64,000 bases of DNA, taken from NCBI RefSeq assembly GCF_019890935.1, contig NZ_CP082333.1, positions 1,204,001 to 1,268,000 on the forward strand. Reading direction: 5' to 3'. The position numbers and the translations under genes were made by a program. This stretch comes from Exiguobacterium acetylicum. GTDB taxonomy: Bacteria > Bacillota > Bacilli > Exiguobacteriales > Exiguobacteriaceae. The notes under the pieces are model-generated. The model was given only the letters and a program-made list of their open reading frames with translations, did no database searches and was not told the DNA's origin. This document shows, in pieces, positions 8,868 to 18,112 of the stretch (positions are counted from its first letter, which is position 1; each line of letters starts with the position of its first letter).

Positions 8868-9518
8868 ATGAAAGCTTTCATTTTTGATTTGGATGGTGTC
8901 ATCACGGATAGCGCAGAATATCATTACTTGGCGTGGAAAGCGCTCGGGGAAGATCTCGGCATACCGATTGATCGCGAATTCAACGAGACGCTCAAGGGCG
9001 TCAGTCGGACTGAGTCGCTTGAACGCATCCTCCGCCTCGGACATCGTGAGAATGATTTCTCTTTAGAAGAGAAAGAAAAACTCGCTACGAAAAAGAATTC
9101 ACATTATGTATCACTCATCGCAAAGATCACGAGTGCAGACATATTACCTGGCATCGAGACATTTTTGTCAGAGCTAAGAGAGGCAGGTTATAAGATTGGG
9201 ATGGCATCCGCCTCAAAGAATGCTCAAATGGTGACACGCCAACTCGGTCTTCTCCACGCGTTTGATCATATCGTCGATGCAGCGACAGTCATGGATTCAA
9301 AGCCACATCCAGAAGTATTCTTGAAGGCGGCCGAAGCGTTGGCTGTCGATCCGAAGGACTGTATCGGCGTCGAGGATGCGGTCGCCGGGATTGAAGCCAT
9401 CCGTGCAGCAGGAATGTTTGCGGTAGGGATCGGGGAACGGAATGTATTGATTGAAGCGGATATCGTGTTCACAGATACAAGAGACCTTACGCTCGAAAAT
9501 GTCTTAACACGGATTTAA
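8868..9518 (+). CDS. pgmB: Beta-phosphoglucomutase
   Basis: A HAD-superfamily enzyme of 216 residues that converts beta-glucose-1-phosphate, the GH65 product, to glucose-6-phosphate. The first motif DLDGVITDS places the phosphorylated nucleophile at D7 and the acid/base at D9. Later motifs are SASKN (motif II) and the VEDAVAGIEA acidic motif III. The start at ATG 8868 follows AAGGAG. Its place directly after the transporter genes and opposite a GH65 phosphorylase is the main evidence for the beta-anomer specificity. Confidence 0.92.
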   Translation: MKAFIFDLDGVITDSAEYHYLAWKALGEDLGIPIDREFNETLKGVSRTESLERILRLGHRENDFSLEEKEKLATKKNSHYVSLIAKITSADILPGIETFLSELREAGYKIGMASASKNAQMVTRQLGLLHAFDHIVDAATVMDSKPHPEVFLKAAEALAVDPKDCIGVEDAVAGIEAIRAAGMFAVGIGERNVLIEADIVFTDTRDLTLENVLTRI

Positions 9519-9526
9519 GAATAGAC

Positions 9527-9557
9527 GCCTCGAGTGATAAAGCTCGAGGCTTTATTT
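9527..9557 (+). terminator. Hairpin between pgmB and malL
   Basis: A perfect 8-bp stem (GCCTCGAG 9527-9534 with CTCGAGGC 9543-9550) followed by TTTATTT. It is terminator-like but leaky-looking, so malL may be read at a lower level from the upstream promoter. Confidence 0.65.
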
Positions 9558-9575
9558 CATGAGGAGGAAAATTGA

Positions 9576-11216
9576 ATGAAGCGCACATGGTGGAAAGAAG
9601 CCGTCGTGTATCAAGTGTACTGGCGAAGCTTCTTGGATACGAATGGCGATGGGTATGGTGATTTAGAAGGTGTCCGTCGGAAGTTGCCTTATATTAAAGA
9701 GCTCGGAGCTGATGTGATATGGCTCAATCCGTTTTATGTATCACCAGACAAGGATAATGGATATGACATCGCTGACTATTACAGCATCATGGATAAGGCA
9801 GGGACGATGGAAGATTTTGAACGGTTGCTAGAAGAAGCCCATGCAATCGGACTTAAAATAATTCTGGACCTCGTCGTGAACCATACGTCGGACCAACACG
9901 CTTGGTTTTTAGAAGCAAAAACCTCGATCGATTCACCAAAACGGGATTATTACATTTGGCACGACCCGATTAATAATAAGGAACCTAACAATTGGCGTTC
10001 CTACTTCGCTCCTTCCTGTTGGGAGTACGAGGAAGAGAGTGGACAGTATTACTATCATTCGTTCGCCGTCGAACAACCCGATCTCAACTGGGAGAACGAG
10101 GACTTACGGAACGAAATCTATGCGATGATGCGATTCTGGCTTGATATGGGCATCGATGGTTTCCGGATGGATGTCATCAACCTGCTAGCGAAACGAAAAG
10201 ACTTATCGAACGTCGAGAATCCATACGAACTCAGTTACCTGGCGAACAATCCTGGCATCCATGATTATCTTCAAGAGATGCACGAGCAGGTACTCCGTCA
10301 CTATGACTGCATGACGGTCGGTGAGATCCCGTTCGTGACGCCAGCCGAGGGAGCACTCTATGTCGACGAGGCACGTCACGAACTCGACACCTTGTTCCAT
10401 TTTCAGATCGCTGACGAGATGCCGACGTGGGACATGCTTCGTTTCAAGGAAATTCAACGAGAATGGTATGAAGGATTGAAAGGACGCGGATGGAACTCGC
10501 AGTTCCTGAACAATCACGATCATACGCGTCAGGTGACGCGTTACGGCAATGATAAGGAACATCGGATAGCATCCGCGAAGATGCTCGCGACACTCACCCA
10601 TACGCTTCCCGGGATGCCGTACATCTATCAAGGGGAGGAAATCGGCATGACAGGTGTCAGCTTTGAATCCATTGATGATTATCAAGATATCGCCATGAGG
10701 AACCGTTATTACGAGGAAGTCGAGAAAGGACGAGCGGCCGATGAGGTGTTGACGAGCTTACAACTTCTTAGCCGTGACAATTCTAGGACGCCGATGCAAT
10801 GGAACAATCAAGCTGAGTCTGGCTTCACGGATGGGGTTCCATGGATGACCGTCAATTCGAATTATGTTGAGCTGAACGTCGAGAAGGACTTACGTCGAGG
10901 GGACTCTGTGTTCCGCTATTATCAAAAGCTGATTCAACTTAGGAAATCTAATGATGCACTGGTATATGGAGACTTTAAAGATTTATTGCCAGAACATCCT
11001 GTCGTCCATGCGTATGAGCGTCGCCTCGACGAAGATAAGTTCGTGATCGTCTTGAATCATTCGGACGAGGATGTGGTACTCCCGTTATCACTAGACATTC
11101 GAAGCAGCGTCTTACAAAATGTATTAAATGAAACAGATACTTTAAGACCCTATGAAACTAGAATTTATAAAATGAATGAAACAACCCACAATCTAAACAG
11201 CCCTAGATCCTTATGA
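9576..11216 (+). CDS. malL: GH13 oligo-1,6-glucosidase / alpha-glucosidase
   Basis: A 546-residue cytoplasmic GH13 enzyme that releases glucose from short alpha-glucosides. The catalytic residues are D199 (DGFRMDV), E250 (TVGE) and D315 (NNHDHTR). Valine directly after the nucleophile (V200) is typical of oligo-1,6-glucosidases and isomaltases, while Ala or Thr marks strict alpha-1,4 enzymes, so isomaltose-type substrates are likely. No signal peptide. The start has GAGGAGGAAA upstream. The last five residues (SPRSL) are encoded by the left arm and loop of the terminator, so the C-terminal tail may be a by-product of terminator position. Confidence 0.9.
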   Translation: MKRTWWKEAVVYQVYWRSFLDTNGDGYGDLEGVRRKLPYIKELGADVIWLNPFYVSPDKDNGYDIADYYSIMDKAGTMEDFERLLEEAHAIGLKIILDLVVNHTSDQHAWFLEAKTSIDSPKRDYYIWHDPINNKEPNNWRSYFAPSCWEYEEESGQYYYHSFAVEQPDLNWENEDLRNEIYAMMRFWLDMGIDGFRMDVINLLAKRKDLSNVENPYELSYLANNPGIHDYLQEMHEQVLRHYDCMTVGEIPFVTPAEGALYVDEARHELDTLFHFQIADEMPTWDMLRFKEIQREWYEGLKGRGWNSQFLNNHDHTRQVTRYGNDKEHRIASAKMLATLTHTLPGMPYIYQGEEIGMTGVSFESIDDYQDIAMRNRYYEEVEKGRAADEVLTSLQLLSRDNSRTPMQWNNQAESGFTDGVPWMTVNSNYVELNVEKDLRRGDSVFRYYQKLIQLRKSNDALVYGDFKDLLPEHPVVHAYERRLDEDKFVIVLNHSDEDVVLPLSLDIRSSVLQNVLNETDTLRPYETRIYKMNETTHNLNSPRSL

Positions 11217-11230
11217 TCTAGGGCTCTTCT
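11199..11230. terminator. Terminator overlapping the malL stop codon
   Basis: A perfect 11-bp stem AGCCCTAGATC / GATCTAGGGCT with loop CTTAT, followed by a short T-rich stretch. The malL stop TGA spans the loop and right arm. The minus-strand gene ends at its right edge. Confidence 0.75.
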
Positions 11231-11634
11231 TAATATGTAAGCGATCCCGCAATGATCAAACCGATCGAAATCGATAAGAAGAGGAGCAGCAAGCCGACTG
11301 CTTCATTGTTCGCATCAATCTCTTTCGTCATGCTCAAACGTGGGATTAGTAAATCCGCGAGATAGAATAAGACGATTTGTAAGACGATCGCGAGTGCGCC
11401 CCATAACACCATATCGAGAATGCTGACGGAGTTCGAGATACTCGAATAGAGGACGATGGCGAGACCAAGAATACGTCCACCGAAGGCGTAGACGGCCGCT
11501 TTCTTCCCGTTACGGATAAGTTCGAGTTCCTTCGATTTCGTCGTCACCTCGAACAGAACGACACCGATTGCAAGGAGTACGGTCGCGACACCGATATACG
11601 AGAGCGTTGAAAGGAATAGATCACTGAATGTCAT
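11230..11634 (-). CDS. DUF350 family membrane protein
   Basis: A 134-residue protein with four predicted membrane segments, laid out as the DUF350 (YjfL-type) family. No biochemical role is established for the family. The ATG at 11634 has TGGAGG upstream; longer readings to 11751 would overlap the small gene upstream. It forms a two-gene unit with the 55-residue membrane protein, 13 bases apart. Confidence 0.75.
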   Translation of the reverse strand: MTFSDLFLSTLSYIGVATVLLAIGVVLFEVTTKSKELELIRNGKKAAVYAFGGRILGLAIVLYSSISNSVSILDMVLWGALAIVLQIVLFYLADLLIPRLSMTKEIDANNEAVGLLLLFLSISIGLIIAGSLTY

Positions 11635-11647
11635 GCTGGTACCTCCA

Positions 11648-11815
11648 TCATGATTTTTTATTTTTTTTGCGTTGTTCGTATGCAACATACAATTCAAGCA
11701 GTGCTCCGACGAGAATACCTGCTGATACATACAAATAGAAGTTGTCACCAATGAATCCGAACAAGAGACCTAAAATGAGGCCGATCAGGATATAGGGACC
11801 TTTTGCTAACTTCAT
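11648..11815 (-). CDS. Small membrane protein, 55 residues
   Basis: A short open frame, ATG at 11815 and TGA at 11650-11648, with AGGTAGGTG upstream. The product starts MKLAKGPYIL, has hydrophobic stretches at about residues 9-22 and 27-42, and ends in a lysine-rich tail EQRKKNKKS. It lies just upstream of the DUF350 gene in the same orientation. I do not recognise a family. The codon pattern and spacing support a real gene. Confidence 0.6.
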   Translation of the reverse strand: MKLAKGPYILIGLILGLLFGFIGDNFYLYVSAGILVGALLELYVAYEQRKKNKKS

Positions 11816-11870
11816 GCCAATCACCTACCTCTTCTTTAAAGGTAGCGGATTTCAGAGGTGGCGTCCATCG

Positions 11871-12986
11871 TTATTCTTGAAAGCTGACGGCAGATTCTGC
11901 ATTAGGAGAAAACAGGACGACTTGATTCCGTCCTTGTTGCTTTGCCTGATAGAGAGCAGCATCCGCATCCAGTAGAAGATCGTCGATTTGCAGTGTCGTC
12001 TCATCGTATGCGGCTAAACCAAACGATGCTGTGAGCGGTAGCTCTGTCGTCGCTAGTCGGAACGGACTAGAAGCGATCCGTTCACGTAATTGCTCTGCTA
12101 AAGGTAGGACTTCAGCAAGCGGAACACTCTCAAACAGGACTGAAAACTCCTCACCGCCGTTACGGGATAAATACCCGCTTTCTGCCACTCCATCGCGCAG
12201 TCGATTGGCGAACTGCCGTAGCACCTCGTCGCCCGCCTCATGTCCATACGTATCGTTGACCTGTTTAAAATGATCAATGTCGATCGTCAACAACACGACC
12301 GACTGTTTGGTTAGAATCAATCGCTGTTTGACATCCGTGAAGTATTCATTGAAGGCGCGTGAATTGTTCAATCCTGTCAAAAAGTCGAGTTGCGCTTTTT
12401 GCCGAAGCATCCGTAATGATTGTTTGGTCAACCGAATATCGCGGATGATCAGTAGGGCGAGCCAGCTACTGACGAACGATGCAGGAATGACGACTGCCAT
12501 CACTTCAAGTAGAAGAATCTGTTTCGGTAAGACAATCCATAAGACAAGAGCGTGTAAAGCCGTCGCGTAGAGCGTCACGAGTGTGAATGTTCGTTTTGCA
12601 TAAGGTGGCATTTCGCGAACGATTAAGCTCGTTCCTAAAGCAATGGCGACAATGAAGCCGAATGCGGTGAAGGCTGCTAGATTCGTTCCTAAACTGAAAC
12701 GATAGATGATGATTGCAATCGTCACGATCGTTGTCGGGATGGCGCCACCAAAGTAGGCAGCGACGACGACCGGAATATGACGCAAATCAACCATGACGCC
12801 AGGTGCCGCTTCAATCGTCATCTGCATGAGTAGTAACGAGATGACACTTAGAGCAAGACCGTACAATACGCGTGTCAGCCATGGGGATTCACGGGTGATC
12901 GGGAGCGGTGATAATTTTCCGAGCAGATAGAAACCAGCCATTAATAGCGTCACGTTATGCAAGACGTCAAAAAGGATGCTTTTCAT
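11871..12986 (-). CDS. Membrane diguanylate cyclase (5TM-LYT-like sensor plus GGDEF)
   Basis: A 371-residue protein predicted to make cyclic di-GMP. The N-terminal part (about residues 1-185) has five or six membrane segments resembling the 5TMR-LYT sensor domain. The GGDEF domain (about 195-360) has the active variant GGEEF at 277-281. The RxxD inhibitory site expected five residues before it is absent (GYLSR), so product inhibition may be weak. The gene is monocistronic and faces away from the ketone-body operon. The input signal is unknown. Confidence 0.85.
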   Translation of the reverse strand: MKSILFDVLHNVTLLMAGFYLLGKLSPLPITRESPWLTRVLYGLALSVISLLLMQMTIEAAPGVMVDLRHIPVVVAAYFGGAIPTTIVTIAIIIYRFSLGTNLAAFTAFGFIVAIALGTSLIVREMPPYAKRTFTLVTLYATALHALVLWIVLPKQILLLEVMAVVIPASFVSSWLALLIIRDIRLTKQSLRMLRQKAQLDFLTGLNNSRAFNEYFTDVKQRLILTKQSVVLLTIDIDHFKQVNDTYGHEAGDEVLRQFANRLRDGVAESGYLSRNGGEEFSVLFESVPLAEVLPLAEQLRERIASSPFRLATTELPLTASFGLAAYDETTLQIDDLLLDADAALYQAKQQGRNQVVLFSPNAESAVSFQE

Positions 12987-13190
12987 GAACTGTCCATCCC
13001 TTCAAATAAAGTACGTTACTTAAAAGACATACGCCATAAAAGGACTAACTCCTGTTCCTTGAAAAAATAATCTATTTGATGTAATTGTGTCTATAATGTG
13101 AACTTATGATTTCTATAAGCTGTACTTATAGTTTAACGGAATTTAATTGACCTCTTCGATACTGCGTTGTTAAATGATGAAGAAGCGATA

Positions 13191-13204
13191 TGAAAGCGCT
13201 TACT
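13191..13204 (+). promoter_or_regulatory. cre-like CcpA site before the ketone-body operon
   Basis: TGAAAGCGCTTACT matches the cre consensus except at the last base and lies about ten bases before the ribosome site of the first gene. CcpA bound here would block transcription in good sugar conditions, which fits a fatty/ketone-acid catabolic operon. A TATAAT lies at 13092-13097 but has no well-spaced -35 box that I can see. Confidence 0.6.
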
Positions 13205-13225
13205 AAAATCGAAGGAGATCTACTT

Positions 13226-14665
13226 ATGGAACTTGTCATCATTCTTCTTGCCTTATCCTTATTGATGTTCGTTGCCTATCGTGGTTTTTCTGTCATCCTA
13301 TTCGCGCCAATCTGTGCCTTGTTCGCCGTCTTACTGACGAACCCGGATTGGGTGTTACCTTTCTTCTCGAATATCTTCATGGAAAAGATGGTCGGCTTCA
13401 TCAAGGCGTACTTCCCGGTCTTCCTCCTCGGGGCGATTTTCGGAAAAGTCGTTGAGATGTCCGGTATCGCGGAGTCAATCGCGAAGACGATCATCCGTAT
13501 GATCGGTGCGAAGCGTGCCATTCTTGCTATCGTCTTACTCGGCGCCATTCTTACATATAGCGGCGTCAGCCTGTTCGTTGTCGTCTTCGCTGTTTATCCG
13601 TTCGCAGCGAACTTATTCCGTGAAGCAAACATCCCGAAACGCCTCATCCCGGGAACGATCGCCCTTGGTGCGTTCACGTTCACGATGGATGCCTTACCAG
13701 GAACACCTCAGATTCAAAACGTCATCCCAACGACGTTCTTCAAAACGGATATCTATGCTGCACCGATCATGGGAACGGTCGGTGGATTGTTCATCCTAGT
13801 CGTCGGCATGTGGTATCTCGAGTCACGTAAGAAAAAAGCCCATCAAGCAGGGGAAGGCTACGCTGGATTTGAAGCAACGGCGGCAAGTGCCGCACCGCAG
13901 ATGGAGTTGAAGAACGAACCGGAAATGACACTTGAGACGGATCGTCAACCGGTCTATCGGCAAGTTCTTGCCTTCGTCCCACTCGTCCTCGTTGCCGTCA
14001 TGAACAAAGTCTTCACACTCTCGATTCCGAAATGGTATCCGGAAGGATTCGATTTTTCAGCAATTGGTTTAGAGGCATTTGGAAAGATCGAGACGCCGGC
14101 GGTTCTTGCGATCTGGTCCGTCCAAATGGCGTTATTGATCGGAATTCTCGCAGCGATGCTGTATGACTTCCCGAAGATCAAGACGAATTTCCAAGCTGGT
14201 TTGAACGTCAGTATCGGTGGCGCGCTTCTAGCGGTCATGAATACAGGTGCTGAGTATGGTTTCGGAGGCGTCATCGCCGCACTTCCTGGATTCAAGTCCG
14301 TCTCAAGCGGGATCTCAGAGACCTTTACGAATCCGCTCGTCAACGGAGCCGTCACGACGACAACACTAGCCGGCGTCACCGGTTCCGCATCGGGTGGAAT
14401 GGGGATTGCGTTAAGTGCGATGTCGGATAAATATACGCAAGCCATCACATCAGGCGGCGTTCCACCGGAAGTCATGCACCGCGTCATCTCGATGGCGTCC
14501 GGCGGGATGGATACATTACCGCATAACGGTGCCGTCATCACGTTACTTGCCGTTACGGGGCTGACGCATCGTCAGTCGTATAAGGACATCTTCATGATTA
14601 CGATTCTCAAGACAGTGACGGTCTTCTTGATGATCGGATTGTATAGCTTGACTGGTTTGTACTAA
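13226..14665 (+). CDS. GntP-family permease, probably for 3-hydroxybutyrate/acetoacetate
   Basis: A 479-residue membrane transporter with about 12-13 predicted segments and the GntP-family sequence ALPGTPQIQN. Substrate is inferred from the operon: CoA-transferase A and B, a hydroxybutyrate dehydrogenase and a thiolase follow on the same strand. The order matches B. subtilis yxjC-scoA-scoB-yxjF with a thiolase added. The start at ATG 13226 follows GAAGGAG; the in-frame ATG at 13190 overlaps the cre-like site and lacks a ribosome site. Confidence 0.85.
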   Translation: MELVIILLALSLLMFVAYRGFSVILFAPICALFAVLLTNPDWVLPFFSNIFMEKMVGFIKAYFPVFLLGAIFGKVVEMSGIAESIAKTIIRMIGAKRAILAIVLLGAILTYSGVSLFVVVFAVYPFAANLFREANIPKRLIPGTIALGAFTFTMDALPGTPQIQNVIPTTFFKTDIYAAPIMGTVGGLFILVVGMWYLESRKKKAHQAGEGYAGFEATAASAAPQMELKNEPEMTLETDRQPVYRQVLAFVPLVLVAVMNKVFTLSIPKWYPEGFDFSAIGLEAFGKIETPAVLAIWSVQMALLIGILAAMLYDFPKIKTNFQAGLNVSIGGALLAVMNTGAEYGFGGVIAALPGFKSVSSGISETFTNPLVNGAVTTTTLAGVTGSASGGMGIALSAMSDKYTQAITSGGVPPEVMHRVISMASGGMDTLPHNGAVITLLAVTGLTHRQSYKDIFMITILKTVTVFLMIGLYSLTGLY

Positions 14666-14690
14666 GGATTTTTAAAGGGGGCATCATCAG

Positions 14691-15392
14691 ATGAAACAGG
14701 GGAAAGTATACGAATCATTCGCGGAAGCAACAGCAGACATCTTTGACGGGGCGACGCTAGTCGTAGGGGGCTTCGGACTCTGCGGAATCCCGGAAAAATC
14801 AATTACCGCGTTGCAAGAGAAGGGCGTCAAGGATTTGACGGTCGTCAGTAATAACTGTGGCGTCGATGACTTCGGACTCGGTCTCCTCTTGCAGACGCGA
14901 CAAATCAAGAAGATGATTTCGTCGTATGTCGGGGAAAACAAGACGTTCGAGCAACAATACCTCAGTGGCGAGATTGAAGTCGATCTCGTCCCCCAAGGTA
15001 CGCTTGCGGAACGTATCCGTGCCGGTGGAGCTGGCATTCCCGGTTTCTATACACCAACAGGCGTCGGGACACCGATTGCTGAAGGAAAGGAACAAAAAGA
15101 GTTCGACGGGAAGACGTATCTGCTCGAAGAAGGAATCGTCGGCGATTTTGCGATCGTCAAGGCATGGAAAGCAGATCGACTCGGGAATCTCGTTTTCCGA
15201 AAGACGTCACGCAACTTTAACCCGATCGTCGCGACAGCCGGAAAAGTAACGATCGTCGAAGTCGAAGAACTGGTCGAAGTCGGTGAACTCGATCCGAATG
15301 AGATCCATACACCTGCTGTCTACGTCCAGCGCATCGTCGTCGGAACGGATTATGAAAAACGCATCGAACGCCGGACTGTCCGGGAAGCTTGA
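14691..15392 (+). CDS. scoA: Succinyl-CoA:3-ketoacid CoA-transferase subunit A
   Basis: A 233-residue alpha subunit of the CoA-transferase that activates acetoacetate with CoA from succinyl-CoA. The family motif [13 protein letters not shown] is near residues 24-36 and [16 protein letters not shown] near 110-125. AAAGGGGG precedes the ATG. The stop is followed by the ribosome site of scoB. It works as a complex with the next gene product in the cytoplasm. Confidence 0.93.
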   Translation: MKQGKVYESFAEATADIFDGATLVVGGFGLCGIPEKSITALQEKGVKDLTVVSNNCGVDDFGLGLLLQTRQIKKMISSYVGENKTFEQQYLSGEIEVDLVPQGTLAERIRAGGAGIPGFYTPTGVGTPIAEGKEQKEFDGKTYLLEEGIVGDFAIVKAWKADRLGNLVFRKTSRNFNPIVATAGKVTIVEVEELVEVGELDPNEIHTPAVYVQRIVVGTDYEKRIERRTVREA

Positions 15393-15405
15393 GGAGGAGA
15401 CGGAT

Positions 15406-16068
15406 ATGAAAACGACACGAGAGATCATCATTGAACGCGCACTTCAGGAAGTTGAAGACGGGATGTATGTCAACCTCGGGATCGGGATTCCGACATTGAT
15501 CGCCAATGCGATTCCGGACGATATGCATGTCATGCTGCAATCCGAAAATGGACTGCTTGGCATCGGACCGTATCCGCTTGATCATGAAGTCGATGCCGAC
15601 GAAATCAATGCCGGTAAAGAAACGGTCACGGCACAATCCGGAGCTTCTTATTTCGACAGTGCCGAATCGTTCGCGATGATTCGCGGTGGGCACATTGACC
15701 TCGCGATTCTTGGTGGGATGGAGGTCGATCAAAACGGTGACCTCGCGAACTGGATGATTCCGGGCAAGATGGTCAAAGGCATGGGCGGAGCGATGGATCT
15801 TGTCAACGGAGCGAAACGCGTCGTCATCATCATGGAACATGTCAACAAACACGGCGAATCGAAAGTCAAACAAGCATGTACCTTGCCGTTAACAGGACGC
15901 GCCGTCGTCAACCGTCTGATTACGGATCGGGCCGTCTTTGATTTCACACCGGACGGAATGGTCTTGATCGAGACGCTGAATGGTCATACGGTCGAAGACG
16001 TCAAACAAGTCACGGAAGCACGATTCACGGTCAGTCCGGAACTCGAGCGCGTGACGGTAGGGGAGTGA
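15406..16068 (+). CDS. scoB: Succinyl-CoA:3-ketoacid CoA-transferase subunit B
   Basis: A 220-residue beta subunit that carries the catalytic glutamate, E47 in [16 protein letters not shown] near residues 25-30 and [13 protein letters not shown] near 127-139 are also typical. The start at ATG 15406 has GAGGAGGAG upstream; a longer reading into scoA is not needed. Its TGA overlaps the upstream region of the dehydrogenase start. Confidence 0.93.
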   Translation: MKTTREIIIERALQEVEDGMYVNLGIGIPTLIANAIPDDMHVMLQSENGLLGIGPYPLDHEVDADEINAGKETVTAQSGASYFDSAESFAMIRGGHIDLAILGGMEVDQNGDLANWMIPGKMVKGMGGAMDLVNGAKRVVIIMEHVNKHGESKVKQACTLPLTGRAVVNRLITDRAVFDFTPDGMVLIETLNGHTVEDVKQVTEARFTVSPELERVTVGE

Positions 16069-16073
16069 AGCAG

Positions 16074-16850
16074 ATGGTTCAAGGAGATATCGTACTCGTC
16101 ACAGGTGCAGGAAGCGGCATCGGTCTTGAAATCTCAAAGGCGTTTGCTGCGGCAGGAGCGAAGGTCGTCGTAACGGACGTTCGCGCGGAAGCAGCAGAAG
16201 AGGCGGCGGCAGCGATTCGCGCAGACGGTCATGAAGCGGTCGGCATGACGCTCAACGTCACTGATGAAGCACAGGTCGAAGCTGTCTTGAAGCAGACGGT
16301 CGAACAGTTTGGTCGACTCGACGTCTTGATTAATAACGCGGGTCTTCAACACGTCTCACCAATTGAAGAGTTTCCGACTGAGAAATTCGAATTGATGATC
16401 AAGATCATGTTGACGGCGCCGTTCATCGCTATCAAACATGCCTTTCCGATCATGAAGGAACAAGGCTACGGACGGATTCTTAACATGGCATCAATCAATG
16501 GTTTAATCGGTTTTGCCGGGAAGGCGGCGTATAACTCGGCGAAGCATGGATTGCTCGGTCTGACGAAGGTCGCAGCCCTTGAAGGAGCAGAACACGGGAT
16601 CACCGTTAACGCGATTTGCCCGGGGTATGTCGATACCCCACTTGTCCGCAATCAGATGGAAGACTTGGCGAAGACGCGTCACGTCGAGCTTGAGAAGGTA
16701 CTTGAGGAAGTCATCTATCCGCTCGTTCCACAAAAACGGTTGCTCGCCGTCGAGGAAATCGCGGATTATGCATTGTTCCTTGCGAGCCGCAAAGCAAAAG
16801 GGATCACGGGACAAGCGAACGTACTCGATGGAGGATATACGATTCAATAA
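16074..16850 (+). CDS. 3-Hydroxybutyrate dehydrogenase (SDR)
   Basis: A 258-residue short-chain dehydrogenase that oxidises 3-hydroxybutyrate to acetoacetate with NAD. The cofactor motif TGAGSGIG is at residues 10-17, NNAG at 87-90, and the catalytic set is S140, Y153 and K157. D35 at the end of beta-2 favours NAD over NADP. ATG 16074 is preferred over the GTG at 16065 because AGGGGAG lies eight bases before it. The homologue in B. subtilis is YxjF. Confidence 0.88.
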   Translation: MVQGDIVLVTGAGSGIGLEISKAFAAAGAKVVVTDVRAEAAEEAAAAIRADGHEAVGMTLNVTDEAQVEAVLKQTVEQFGRLDVLINNAGLQHVSPIEEFPTEKFELMIKIMLTAPFIAIKHAFPIMKEQGYGRILNMASINGLIGFAGKAAYNSAKHGLLGLTKVAALEGAEHGITVNAICPGYVDTPLVRNQMEDLAKTRHVELEKVLEEVIYPLVPQKRLLAVEEIADYALFLASRKAKGITGQANVLDGGYTIQ

Positions 16851-16863
16851 GGAGATGGAGCAG

Positions 16864-18054
16864 ATGAGTGAAGCAGTCGTCATCGTCAGTGCGACGCGCA
16901 CGGCGATCGGGAATTTCAATGGGAGTTTGAAGGACGTCAAAGCAACGGAACTCGGTGCGACAGTCATCCGTGCGGCACTTGAAAAAGCAGGTGTCGCTGG
17001 GAATCACGTCGACGAAGTCTTTTTCGGTAACGTCCTCTCAGCAGGACTTGGTCAAAATCCAGCACGGCAAGCGGCACTCGCTGCCGGATTACCGGAGACA
17101 TGTCCAGCGATGACCGTTAACAAGGTCTGCGGATCCGGTCTCTCGGCCGTCCATCTCGCGTATCAGGCGATCAAGTCGGGCGAAGCTGATGTCATCGTTG
17201 CTGGTGGGATGGAGAACATGAGCCAAGCGCCATATGTCCTATCGGGCGCACGGTCTGGACTGAAGATGGGTGACCAACCGCTCGTCGATACGATCATCCA
17301 GGATGGACTTGAATGTGCGTTTAATGACTATCACATGGGAATCACGGCAGAGAATTTAGCCGACGCCTATGAACTTTCCCGCGAAGCCCAGGATCAGTTC
17401 GCGGCGACGAGTCAGCAAAAAGCGCAGACGGCATTAGCGGAAGAACGGTTCGTTTCGGAAATCACGCCAGTGTTGATTCCACAACGAAAAGGCGACCCGA
17501 TCCGTTTTGATCAAGATGAGTTTCCGCGTGCCGGAACATCTGTCGAAACACTCAGTCGTTTGCGCCCGGCATTCAAAAAGGACGGAACGGTCACGGCAGG
17601 AAATGCATCTGGCATCAATGACGGGGCTGCCGCACTCGTCATCATGTCCGCGACAAAGGCACAAGAACTCGGCGTGACACCACTCGTTGAGATCGTCGCG
17701 AACGGAACGTCCGGTGTCGACCCGAGCATCATGGGAATCGGTCCCGTCCAAGCGGTCCAAAAGGCACTCGATAAAGCGGGATTGACGCTTGAGGAGATCG
17801 ATGTCATCGAAGCGAACGAAGCATTCGCGGCACAATCTCTCGCGGTCGATGCGGAGCTACAGTTCCCGCATGAGAAGCTCAACCGAAACGGCGGTGCAAT
17901 CGCGCTCGGTCATCCGATCGGTGCGAGTGGGGCGCGGATTCTCGTAACGTTGATCCATGAACTCGAGCGGACGGGTGAGACGCATGGTCTTGCGACGTTA
18001 TGCGTCGGGGGCGGTCAAGGGGTAGCGACGATCGTCAAAAAATACGAAGACTAA
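16864..18054 (+). CDS. Acetyl-CoA acetyltransferase (thiolase)
   Basis: A 396-residue biosynthetic-type thiolase that cleaves acetoacetyl-CoA to two acetyl-CoA. The catalytic residues are C89 (NKVCGSG), H350 ([10 protein letters not shown]) and C380 (LCVGGGQG), at positions almost identical to well-studied family members. ATG 16864 follows AAGGAG; a longer in-frame reading into the dehydrogenase gene is rejected. It completes the route from 3-hydroxybutyrate to acetyl-CoA. Confidence 0.92.
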   Translation: MSEAVVIVSATRTAIGNFNGSLKDVKATELGATVIRAALEKAGVAGNHVDEVFFGNVLSAGLGQNPARQAALAAGLPETCPAMTVNKVCGSGLSAVHLAYQAIKSGEADVIVAGGMENMSQAPYVLSGARSGLKMGDQPLVDTIIQDGLECAFNDYHMGITAENLADAYELSREAQDQFAATSQQKAQTALAEERFVSEITPVLIPQRKGDPIRFDQDEFPRAGTSVETLSRLRPAFKKDGTVTAGNASGINDGAAALVIMSATKAQELGVTPLVEIVANGTSGVDPSIMGIGPVQAVQKALDKAGLTLEEIDVIEANEAFAAQSLAVDAELQFPHEKLNRNGGAIALGHPIGASGARILVTLIHELERTGETHGLATLCVGGGQGVATIVKKYED

Positions 18055-18056
18055 CG

Positions 18057-18108
18057 AATAAAGCACGAGACGAAGGAGATGTTTGCTCCCGTTGTCTCGT
18101 GCTTTATT
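18057..18108. terminator. Terminator of the ketone-body operon
   Basis: A perfect 15-bp stem AATAAAGCACGAGAC / GTCTCGTGCTTTATT with a 22-base loop, just before a convergent gene. The A- and T-rich bases at the foot of the stem make it usable from both sides. Confidence 0.8.
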
Positions 18109-18112
18109 GATT

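Noticed and set aside
10203-10685. Minus-strand frame of 160 codons inside malL
   Set aside because: Antisense shadow of a well-supported GH13 gene; no ribosome site and no recognisable protein.
15217-15873. 218-codon minus-strand frame opposite scoA/scoB
   Set aside because: Lies wholly opposite two clearly real CoA-transferase genes; His/Arg/Asp-rich shadow sequence.
16579-16863. Extended thiolase start inside the dehydrogenase gene
   Set aside because: The region codes for the dehydrogenase in another frame; AAGGAG and the conserved [10 protein letters not shown] start support 16864.
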